From: Plasmopara viticola | Taxonomy: Eukaryota > Oomycota > Peronosporomycetes > Peronosporales > Peronosporaceae | Reading direction: 5' to 3' | DNA length: 64,000 nucleotides | Assembly: GCA_001695595.3 (NCBI GenBank) | Contig: MBPM02000020.1 | Location: 868,001 to 932,000 of the forward strand | In this document: positions 12,174 through 20,849 of the stretch, one piece after another | How the letters are laid out: the number at the start of each line of letters is the position of its first letter | Numbering within the stretch: the stretch's first letter is position 1 | Translations under genes and position numbers: made by a program | The notes under the pieces: generated by a model | What the model was told of the DNA's origin: nothing | Databases searched by the model: none | The model's input: the letters and a program-made list of their open reading frames with translations, nothing else

Positions 12174-12510
12174 ATGATTTTCAAATTTAATAAATATGGT
12201 GAATCGACCGCTAATGCACTACAAGAACTCGCAAGCCAGCTGATTGTTCATATCGATAGTAGAGTATATTTTGAAAACATCAAAGCTTCATTAGGTCATG
12301 GAAGCTACATTAGATTAGTTCAATAAAAGTCAGGGGTTGGGCATTGGGTTTGTATGTGCAACAAAGAATGTTTTGGGACCTCCAAAAATTCTTGGTGCTA
12401 TCAAATATGATGACAAATGATACCAAGGGACGTATGATTGCTATTTTGCGGGCTGTGGTGCATACTTTATTTGTATAGTGGACAACACAATCGACCTGAT
12501 TTATTGAGAA
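12174..12510 (+). pseudogene. Adenain-like viral cysteine protease, broken
   Basis: From the ATG at 12174 the frame covers about 50 residues to a stop near 12326. It then continues in the same frame with GVGHWVCM (about 12337-12360), which holds the active-site His and the following Trp of adenovirus-protease/Ulp1-type enzymes. After a frame change, FGPPKIL matches the usual 'FGxPPP' turn. A second segment, YFAGCGAYF, matches the nucleophile motif 'CGxY' with its Cys at about 12454. These proteases mature capsid proteins in Polintons, virophages and adenoviruses. One stop and two frame changes show that it is dead. The spacing of His, Pro-rich turn and Cys supports the call. Confidence 0.65.
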
Positions 12511-12626
12511 CCTTTTCGATTGAAATAAAGAAGTTTCACTTCGTAACTATAGTCATTATGAATAGAAGTGGATGAAGTTGCTCTAAAATATGATAGAATC
12601 AATGTGATAATTTAAATATAGAGTTC

Positions 12627-12851
12627 TTGCGTTCTGAACTAGCTCAAGAGAAGATTAAATCATCCGTTCCCAATTACTGCAAAGGAGGAATCTTCACAAA
12701 AGATAGGGAAGCTTTACTTAAGGACGCTTTTGTTAGCAAAAGAGATTATCTTGAAATTCCATTGACAATACTAGATTCCAGATATAAACAATGGTGTATC
12801 AATACTAGAAATAAGCGTATGTTGCGTAAAGCAATTATTGAGAACATCTGA
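12627..12851 (+). pseudogene. Unidentified ORF remnant downstream of the protease
   Basis: A frame of 74 residues opening at a TTG (LRSELAQEKIKSSVPNYCKG at its start) continues past its stop with NDKVDGVLFNYYDEYDKICV in the same phase. The lysine-rich, low-GC composition matches the element. No family was recognised. It may be the last gene of the Polinton-like element, and it is followed by about 300 bases without coding signal before the LINE-end insertion. Confidence 0.3.
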
Positions 12852-13168
12852 AACGACAAAGTTGATGGGGTTCTGTTCAATTATTATGATGAATACGACA
12901 AAATATGTGTTTTTCCTAGTTAGTGTGCTTTTCGTTGATGATTGAATTCTTCTTGATATTTGCATAAATTAAATGAATATCTTTTCAAAAGCTGTACTAT
13001 TTCTGATGCTAGATGCTTTTCGAATTGTGGGTATCCATATAAATCTTTGGATTTTTTGGTATCTACGGGTACATGTAGTTCGACGTCGTCACCGTCATCG
13101 GTGTTGTAATCATGCTTTTTGTGACAATATAGATCAATAACTATTGTTTCTGATAATCACCCAGATTA

Positions 13169-13495
13169 ATGTAATGTAATGTATTACGTTATCGCGTTGC
13201 CAAGTTATGCACGTGCTAGGCTCAGTCTGGCTAGTCCACGGCATAGAGTGGTGTCCGCATACGTCGAGTCTCGTTCGGCGGGCAGTGCAGCCAGCACCGG
13301 GGTCTTGAGAGTCTTCCATTAGTTTGTTTATCTCCGACTTGGTAAGAGCCCAGGTGGCGCCCGGTGCTGGAGACCGTCGCGTCGAGGGTGAGACTCGTTA
13401 GAGACCTGCAGATGCCCGAGAGCACCTGCCCGAAGCGCGCGAGCATTTAGCCCCCGCGCTTGGAAGGAGGGCGTCACCCCAACCTTTTCCAAGCT
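13169..13495 (-). mobile_element. SINE-like insertion made of the two ends of a LINE
   Basis: A 327-bp insertion is flanked by a perfect 13-bp target-site duplication, ATCACCCAGATTA, at 13156-13168 and 13496-13508. Its tail is a TAATG/CATTA pentamer run at 13169-13182, so the element's 3' end faces left and it reads on the minus strand. The first 125 bases from the 5' end match 45358-45484, and the last 170 match 44339-44475, the two ends of the longer LINE copy at 44339-45489. The LINE interior is absent. It is therefore a non-autonomous derivative that relied on a LINE enzyme. It lies 61 bp upstream of the CRN start codon. Confidence 0.85.
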
Positions 13496-13568
13496 ATCAC
13501 CCAGATTAGTTATGTCAAAACCCCAACGATTGGCTGAAATATAAATAAAGCACGTCTCCGAAAGAAAC

Positions 13569-14632
13569 ATGGTGAAGCTGGTGTGCGCTTTGGTTGGCGT
13601 GGAGGGAAACGCCTTCTCCGTGAGGATCGATGCGAGCGAGTTAGTGGATGACTTAAAGGACGCGTTTCAGAAGAAATCGAACAAGATCACGTGTGATGCA
13701 GATGAGCTGCATCTATTCCTCGCCAGGAACGGCGACGACACGTTGCTCGTATCAAGCACCGACGATGTAAAGAAGCTCAAAAAAGGGGAGAGGACTGCTT
13801 TAATCGAGGCGCTGACGCACGAAGACCATGAACTGCAAGGAGAGTCTGGCCTTCAGAAGGTTTTCGTGAGGACGCCTGAGCCGTCCACCGATCAAATCCA
13901 CGTGTTGGTGGTGCTTCCTTCGCATGTGGTTGTGTCGGACAGGACCACCCGATCAGTGCACTTCAGTGAAACTAGGAAGCGACGATTTAATGGATTGAAC
14001 CAAATCCTGTCTGAAGCCAGAATTGAAGCCTCTGATACAGCCAACAAGAAAGCGAAGCAACTTCCGAATTCTCTTCGATCAAATGGGACATTGTCGCGCC
14101 GTTGTTTGAATCCTCGATGACAGAATATGAACAAAAAAAAAAATATTTCCGAATATATTCTGAAAGAGCTGCAGGCTTATTCTGCCCGAGCGTTTGAATG
14201 TTCTGAGTTAAGCAGTTGTTCGGAGGCCACTCTTGACATATTCGTTGCACCAATACTGATCCAAGTATGTTCATTGTTTGGCGGTGACATCAAGATCTAT
14301 GCAAAAAACGCTTTGAGAGGAAACTATGTGAAGGCAAATGGACGCTTTGAATTTTTTTTGAAGAGAGGGCGAAAGAGCATTTACATTGTAGAAACGAAAA
14401 AAGACGATTTCGACCAAGGTGCTGCGCAAGAATTGATCGGAGCGGAAGTGGCGGAAGTTTGGATTTTGTCTACGGGATCGTGACAAACTTCAAAGAATGG
14501 GTTTTCTACAAGAGCTTGAATAATAAGATTGAGCGAGATCGTTTTCTAACGCTTCATCCGAGCAATGTAAGATCAATGGAAACAACCTTGGCGAAAGTGA
14601 CTGACAAAATTTATGCCATGCTTTCGGATTAA
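13569..14632 (+). pseudogene. Crinkler (CRN) effector with nuclease-like C-terminal domain, frame broken
   Basis: The N-terminus from the ATG at 13569 is a textbook CRN header. The LFLAK-type motif occurs as LHLFLARNGD (LFLAR at residues 49-53), and HVLVVLP closes the header at 111-117. A basic cluster, TRKRRF (about 135-140), could serve nuclear import. CRNs are secreted and translocated effectors that act in the plant nucleus. After about 14055 the family-like frame shifts (KWDIVAPLFESSM is in another phase). It returns to the first phase near 14170, and ILKELQAYSARAF leads to VETKKDDFDQG (about 14388-14420). That segment fits the E-x-K of a PD-(D/E)XK nuclease fold. A third change near 14475 is needed to reach the end (GIVTNFKEW to the stop at 14630-14632). 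In the first phase a TGA lies at 14118. This is a pseudogene unless the shifts, one next to an 11-A run, are sequencing errors. Confidence 0.8.
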
Positions 14633-15150
14633 GCAATCTCTTCAGATGAAGTTTCACTATACAAATTTGAACGTTTTAAACGCCTTAAATCTCATCGCAT
14701 GCATTTCGAATGCAAGAGTCTTTTCCCAGCCTGCCTGTCCTACCATTCGGTCTATAATTTTGTTTTGTCAACCCTGAGTGCGAATCAATTCATGTCGGTT
14801 TGTCCTGCATAGTTAAGATCGAATTCGCGATGAAAGCTTTCGTCAACAGTGAATTCTCCTTCCTCTTGTTCGATCCACAGAGACGGGTGATGCATTGCCA
14901 GTCCAACACATTCGTATTTCGAACGAAATTGAGGAGCTCCACTTTCTCTTGTCTGATCTTCGCATTTACATACACTGGATTCTCGTTCTTGTGATCGAAG
15001 CAGTACGTCGTTGCATGTGCGACCCTCTATCTTCTAAATACTTGGCGCAAAGCTTGCATTTTCGGGCACGCTTGGTGGTAGATACCTGCATGGTATTTCT
15101 TGTGCTTGCAGGTTGATCGTGTTTGCGCTTGTTGGTGTGCTTCTGCTTTG
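14633..15150. other. Intergenic stretch between CRN and RPB2 fragment
   Basis: Overlapping short open frames on both strands (for example 14800-14994 and 14895-15116 on plus) show no recognisable family, and no homology to the neighbouring genes is visible. I see no promoter or RNA gene here. Confidence 0.35.
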
Positions 15151-15159
15151 AAATTCTGA

Positions 15160-15388
15160 AAAAAAAACTGAGCTTCTCATGACGGAAGCCGACGGCTCGA
15201 CGAGCGTCATGTTTCCCCACGAAGCGCGATTACGCAATCTCACGTACTCGGCACCACTGTACGTGGACGTCGTGTGTGAAAAGTACCAAGCGCCTTCGTC
15301 GGGGCCAGCGAACCTCGACGATATGGACCCGTACTCGGTCTCTGTTGACTCAACTTTCTTGACGTCAATCGACTCTTCCACCTCGTAG
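15160..15388 (+). pseudogene. Orphan fragment of RNA polymerase II second-largest subunit (RPB2)
   Basis: The frame containing the ATG at 15179 reads [20 protein letters not shown] and then [11 protein letters not shown]. The [16 protein letters not shown] block is nearly invariant in eukaryotic RPB2 (protrusion domain, about residue 100 of the normal protein of about 1180 residues) and distinguishes it from the Pol I and Pol III paralogues. After VDVVCEKY the similarity stops abruptly and a stop follows at 15386-15388. Upstream similarity fades within about 10 residues. About 30 recognisable residues of a universal single-copy gene with nothing on either side make this a captured or retro-derived scrap and not a gene. 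A chance match is very unlikely given the 16-residue run. Confidence 0.75.
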
Positions 15389-16094
15389 TCATTGTTCTTG
15401 TGTTTAATAATTTGAATTTAGTATTACCTGAATACTATACATTTTATGTAATGACACCTAAGTTCATATCTGCTCAAAACTATATAAATTCAAGCATGTA
15501 AAATCGAAAGCGTGTTTATTAAGGAATTGCGGTTACATGAGATTTAGAGATCATTAGTGTGCTAAAAAAGATGAAAACCCGTAAATATACCGAAGTGTTG
15601 CTCCTATAAGTAGACAAGACCCACCTAAATCGTACGATAAATATATTGTTCTTCAAATCGTAGCAAATATAGCTTCTTGTGTAAGCTATCAGTGAAGCCC
15701 GATCCTTATGGCCGCCGCTAGCCGCGGTGGCGTTTGCGTGGAGATTTTAAGCAGCGACATTAAAAGAATCGAGTTTATTATTACCAGCAAATATTTGGGC
15801 TGTTAAGACATAAGGTTTTGGCAGTGAAATTTGCAAACTGAAACAATTTACGCAATACCCAGGCAAATTATATTTTAACATCACGGATTTACTATATAGT
15901 TGTCTAGTTGAAAACTATAGGTATTACCTAATGCGATAAAGGAGGTTATCCATGATTGCGTATAAGGTTTAAAAGTCTGCTACAATTTTAATAGTCAGCA
16001 ATTATGAGCTTATGCTTATTAGAGAAAAATTTGCTATTCAATACGACGAAATTATGTTTTGTTAAAGGTCCTATGCTAAGAAATGTATCCTCAA
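15389..16094. other. Intergenic region upstream of calmodulin
   Basis: AT-rich DNA with no open frame of note. I see no RNA gene. The only structured element is the 15-bp triplet repeat that begins at 16095. Confidence 0.4.
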
Positions 16095-16139
16095 ATGGTC
16101 GTTCATACCTTGGTCGTCCATACCTTGGTCGTACAGAGC
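16095..16139 (+). repeat. Three tandem 15-bp units upstream of calmodulin
   Basis: Units ATGGTCGTTCATACC, TTGGTCGTCCATACC and TTGGTCGTACAGAGC lie end to end. The first two differ at two bases and the third diverges at its 3' end. They lie 104 bp upstream of the predicted transcription start at 16243, so they could be a binding-site array or a chance minisatellite. Confidence 0.7.
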
Positions 16140-16237
16140 TATAGAGAAATAAAGTAAAAAGGCAAATCGCACGTAGGCGCCGGTGTGGACAAGAACATTT
16201 CAGCCAATCTTATAGCGCTACATGTAATTGCTGATAG

Positions 16238-16741
<504 letters not shown>

Positions 16742-18367
16742 GCAAGTATTTGTCGGCAGTCTTCGATTTACATTGTAATGCTGTTCTGCGAAGGATTTAA
16801 GACGCGGGCGTCTGCTCTCATGGCCTGAAGGCAGCAGCTTTGATGGTATCAATATTTTTATAAAAACAAGGATAACTTTTTGCATCGTTTGAGCGGCTTT
16901 ACTTTTTCAGCTACCATCGCAAAAGCTTAATTGTAAGGTAAATTAGGAGATTTTCTTGATTACTAAATGCATTGTTGAGGTCTTAAACGATAAATATTAT
17001 GATGTGTGCCACTTTCGCCAAATCTTTTAATTAAGGCAGAGGTTTTATTCCTTTACAATAAGGCATTTGTCAAATCGTTACATCATTTCTGCGACAAAAG
17101 ACGCCGTCGCATCTTGCAAAAGCCCCAATCCGCCTAACAACAAAGGGGAGGCCATCAGTAAGGAGTGGATATGCTTCCAGTTCAAAAAGGTGGCGCAAAA
17201 ATATTGGCGTAAATTATAAATGATCCTTTCCCTTTACAAAGTTTGGTGTTATTTTGGCTGTAATCTAATTGCGTGCTATTAATAAATGCCAATCGGCCTT
17301 AAAACCTCTCGAAATCGCTTAGCGGACAATTTATCGACTTGCTTCAGCTAGGATTAATGTCGCACCATATGCTCAAAATATATCCCGACTAGCGGGCACC
17401 AGCAATGTCTTTCATCATTATAACTTTGCAAACTTTTGAAGTGCTAAGTTTATAAAGTGATACAGCCATTCGCCAAACTAAGAGATAAAATCCAACCATC
17501 TTTTGGGTTTTATTCAAATTACAGCAACACACGTCGTTAACCGTTCACTATTACTCACTCGACCATTGCCAGTGCGAAAATGAAGACTCAGCTGCGTTCT
17601 CGGAGGCTTTTTTTCTCCAGCGGTGGATTCAGTGCGACCTTTCGAAAATTCGAACGGCGTTTCTGACCACTAAAAGTGACATGTGCAGCACCAATCTGAG
17701 TCTAGGAACGGTCAATCGATTGGCGCGTATAATATTAGATCCCTTCAAAGAAAAAGCGCAACCCTTTACGAGAATGCCTGCATCCTCTTTATACAAATGT
17801 ACCTCCCTCTTACTATAAGAATTTTCAGGAGAGAAGGTCGCGACAAGATACTAATCATCGGCAAAACATACGGGCGGGCGAAGTTTGTATACAGCATTTT
17901 GTATTGGAATTCTCACGCAGTAGACTGCATCGACCATGAGTAGATCATAGATTAAAGCGCAGTCTCTCGCGTGATCATTTCTATTTGAGCTCCTTGTCGT
18001 TTAAGCATTACCGAAACCTTTTAAGCAGGTTTGATCTTGAAGACGAATTAAACACTTTCAGTCTAACGACAATTAAGGAATCACCTTAGACAACCTACAT
18101 AGTATTACATAGCGAATAGACATTATATACAACCCAACACCTAGAAAGAAGACCTCTTGGCTTTAGTACTCATTAAACCCTAAGCACATAACTCAACGCC
18201 ATTCTTATAGAGAGGTTAATGTCCGGTCTGCTTCAAGCCTTGCTTGCACGGGATACGACTTCCTGAGCTGTCCGCAGCTTTTGATGGCGGTTTGACGTCG
18301 TCACAGCATGCGTTGGCCGGAGATGCGAATTCGTCGCGCACTCCTTTCCACATGGCTACATGGAGAG
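16742..18367. other. Intergenic region, no gene recognised
   Basis: AT-rich DNA of 1.6 kb. The longest frame, 17683-17943 (+), is 86 residues with no recognisable motif and is probably chance. A TATAAAG at 18368-18374, about 240 bp before the next ATG, could mark the following gene's promoter, although oomycete promoters seldom use a TATA box. Confidence 0.4.
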
Positions 18368-18608
18368 TATAAAGGTCCTTTGTCCTAGCCCGCGTGTCGT
18401 CACCGCTCCCCCAAATTAGACTGTCCGAAAGTAGTTTGGCAGAAAAAAAGCCGCGTAAATAGGAAGATTAGTGGGCCGTTTCACATGTATGCAAAAATTA
18501 GGACATTTTCCCGGAATCCTCACGCTTCGCTGGATCTCACACCGCGAAAGGATCCCAACGAGGTCATTCCGTTCGAGGAGCTTCACCCCACCAGCCACTT
18601 GCTCTCTT

Positions 18609-19970
18609 ATGGACTACCGTCAATACCAGGCGCCAGACAACTCCATGTTATCGTCATCGCGCGGCATGGCACGACTGAATGGCAGCAATCGCGCAGCGTG
18701 GAATGCCATGGACCTCGAGATTGGAGCCCAAGTACCGCCTGCCAATGCCCGCGGCGCTCCCGAGGACGGTGGTGCGCTCTCCGCTCGCAACGTGCTGCTG
18801 CATCAAAAGTTACGCGAGCGAAAGCGGTACGACTCGGCCGACGATGCTATGAAGAAGGCGGCAGCGCGCGCAGTGAGTCGGTACCAGTCGCAATCGACCA
18901 AGACGCAGGTACCAGCTCAAGCCCCACCACCGAATCCGATGGTCGCGCCCGCTCCGGGGCAGACGCCATTGGCTTTTCCGCAGCAGGCGTGTCCGCGACC
19001 CTATTCTCCGGCCCAACTTGGCCAATCGGCCTTTTTTAACGCGATGCAAGGCGAGAGTCTCAAGCCGAAACGCGACGTGCAGCGCAACCCGTGTACGTCA
19101 ATGAACGAGCCTCTAGGAGGCGCCAAGCAGGCGCGCAATGTGCTGATCCAGCGCAAGCTACAGAGCAAAGCGTCGTTTGATTCGGCAGATTATCAGATGG
19201 CCAAGCAATCGGCCGAGCACATGGAAGATACGCACATGAAGGACGTGGGCGGCATGGAGCCAAAGCAATCCATGAACTCGCCGTGCGCGACCTCAGTGGC
19301 GAATGCGAGTCGACGTCAATTTGCCAATATGAGTCCCAGTCGCGCGAGCAAGTACGGGTCGCTCGAGAGCCGAAAGAAACCCAATCGACGCGATTTATTA
19401 AACCAGCAGCCGGACGAAGATGCATTGATGACCGAGTCGCAAGAGACGGGAGCGTCCGAGTACGGCAAATTGTCGGCTGCCCACGTGCTCATTCGACGCA
19501 AATTGAAGGAACGGAAACGATTTGACTCTGCGGATTATGCCATGGAGATGCAGGGACAGCCCACGGATGTTCCGGCTGATGTGGGTGCCAATCGTGCGAA
19601 TCTTGAAGCCACTACAGCGCGTTATGGTACAATAGGGGCTTCCCAGGTCTCGATCGACCACCAGGTGAAGCACATTAAGTTGTCTGAGTCTCCAAGTGGA
19701 CGTGTTGCCTCACCTGCCAAACAGATTGTTGCAAATGCTGCTCAGGCTGCATTGGCTGCTCGCGCTGCACGATATGCGGGACTCAAAGGGGCGGGACAAG
19801 TCAAGCCCATGCCAACCACTCCTTTGTCACACGCGGCGTGCGACCGCTACGGACTGGACAAGCGTGCCGTGCCGTCGACTGCTGCGGTGGCCCGCAATGT
19901 CGTGCTGCAACACAAACTAGCCGAGCGAAAGGTCTTTGACTCGGCTGATCACTTTAACAAGGCAGCGTGA
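18609..19970 (+). CDS. Endosulfine (ENSA/ARPP-19)-like multi-repeat protein
   Basis: The protein is built around repeats of the Greatwall/PP2A-B55 inhibitor motif of endosulfines, FDSxDY. Numbered from an in-frame ATG at 18471, they are: RYDSADD (119-125), FDSADY (236-241), FDSADY (351-356) and FDSADH (489-494). Each is preceded by the same lead, such as ARNVLIQRKLQSKAS or AAHVLIRRKLKERKR. A fifth, degenerate unit starts YGTIGASQVSIDHQVK (385-400) and keeps a Ser (407) at the phospho-site. In known endosulfines the Ser, once phosphorylated, makes the protein inhibit PP2A-B55. Those proteins carry one motif; here there are four or five, separated by disordered Pro/Ala/Gln-rich linkers. The ATG at 18609 (MDYRQYQAPDN) is preferred because the 46 residues before it look untranslated. 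Family assignment by motif, not alignment. Confidence 0.75.
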   Translation: MDYRQYQAPDNSMLSSSRGMARLNGSNRAAWNAMDLEIGAQVPPANARGAPEDGGALSARNVLLHQKLRERKRYDSADDAMKKAAARAVSRYQSQSTKTQVPAQAPPPNPMVAPAPGQTPLAFPQQACPRPYSPAQLGQSAFFNAMQGESLKPKRDVQRNPCTSMNEPLGGAKQARNVLIQRKLQSKASFDSADYQMAKQSAEHMEDTHMKDVGGMEPKQSMNSPCATSVANASRRQFANMSPSRASKYGSLESRKKPNRRDLLNQQPDEDALMTESQETGASEYGKLSAAHVLIRRKLKERKRFDSADYAMEMQGQPTDVPADVGANRANLEATTARYGTIGASQVSIDHQVKHIKLSESPSGRVASPAKQIVANAAQAALAARAARYAGLKGAGQVKPMPTTPLSHAACDRYGLDKRAVPSTAAVARNVVLQHKLAERKVFDSADHFNKAA

Positions 19971-20849
19971 ATGTCGTTGCGGCTCTATATCCACTTTGTA
20001 TCGCGTTGACGGCCATGTGTACAGGAAGAAAAAGGTCAAGATTTGTGAGTTGTATTGGTGGTCGTAGGGTGCGCAGTGGCGAGTAGCAAGTACTGGTTAG
20101 GCAGTCGCATGATAGCTCGAAGCAGTGTTTTAAACAATGGGTAATAAAAGTGGACTTGTTTCTGTGGCATTTTAACCTCACGTTCTTGCTTTAAAAAGAC
20201 CCGTGGATATTGTCAGCAAAACCGATGTAGTTGCGATTCGTGTTTATACAAGCCTGTACGTTTATAATGCGTCGTAGCAGCTTTTACAGCAGCGTATCGA
20301 CGCAATTTCAAGTTAGGCTGCATCGTAAAGATTACATAGACACATGTTGATCTGTGTACATTAACGAGAATGCGTTCCGAAAAGAACGGCTACAATTACC
20401 ATACTCTGCAATTCATAGTCTCGCGGAATCGCTTGTCAAGAATAATAGATCGCGATATATTTATTGTTATATGATTGTTCAGTCCTTTAGTTGCAGTCAA
20501 TTTAACACTTAGATCTTTTGAAAATCGGGGACAATAATCAGTCGTTCACCCGAAAGTCGCTTAGTTTCCTGCACGCCTCTGTGTAAGGTGTTATGTGACA
20601 TAGCTTACATTGTGTATGTCTACTTAAGTCCCTAACAATGGACCATCGAGTTGATCCTGCAAGGTAAGCGTTGACAGCATGAAGTCAGCGGAACAAAGTA
20701 CGCCTTAAGTCGATTGAACAAATTGTATCAATCCGAAAGGCACTGTTCCGCTATTCTGAATAAAAAACTAAATTTAAGCTTTGAATCGCCGTTGCTATCA
20801 ATAGCTAATCACAATAAGAGTGCCTCCCATAGACCAGTGTTTTCTGTCA
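19971..20849. other. Intergenic region between the endosulfine-like and TPR genes
   Basis: No convincing gene. A 67-residue frame at 20714-20917 (+) runs out of phase into the start of the next gene. It could represent an upstream exon of that gene, but no clear splice pair was found. Confidence 0.35.

Larger units (their letters stand above)
2300..12970. mobile_element. Decayed Polinton/Maverick-like (virus-like) element
   Basis: Several hallmark modules of Polintons and Polinton-like viruses lie together. They are a type-B DNA polymerase C-terminus (2401-2664), an rve integrase with chromodomain (about 2890-3724), an A32-type packaging ATPase on the minus strand (about 7440-8015), a tail-fibre-like repeat protein (8191-10435) and an adenain-like cysteine protease (12174-12510). 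Unidentified, probably structural, minus-strand genes lie between them. Every module carries frameshifts or stops, so the element is dead. I did not find terminal inverted repeats, and most of the polymerase is missing, so the left end is truncated or unrecognisable; the right end lies before the insertion at 13156. The major capsid gene is not identified. Its natural place would be the stretch of about 1.9 kb at 4040-5954. Polintons are known in oomycete genomes; a virophage-like or giant-virus fragment is the alternative. Confidence 0.8.

Noticed and set aside
15034..15381. Minus-strand open frame of 115 codons opposite the RPB2 fragment
   Set aside because: It is the shadow of the plus-strand frame that carries the RPB2 signature, and it has no motif of its own.
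15940..15960. AAAGGAGGTTATCC string resembling the 3' end of a bacterial-type 16S rRNA gene (antisense)
   Set aside because: Only the last 14 bases resemble it, with a mismatch. The preceding bases do not match the conserved rRNA helix 45, so there is no rRNA gene here.
17683..17943. Plus-strand frame of 86 codons between calmodulin and the endosulfine-like gene
   Set aside because: No motif, no promoter and AT-rich composition. Probably chance.
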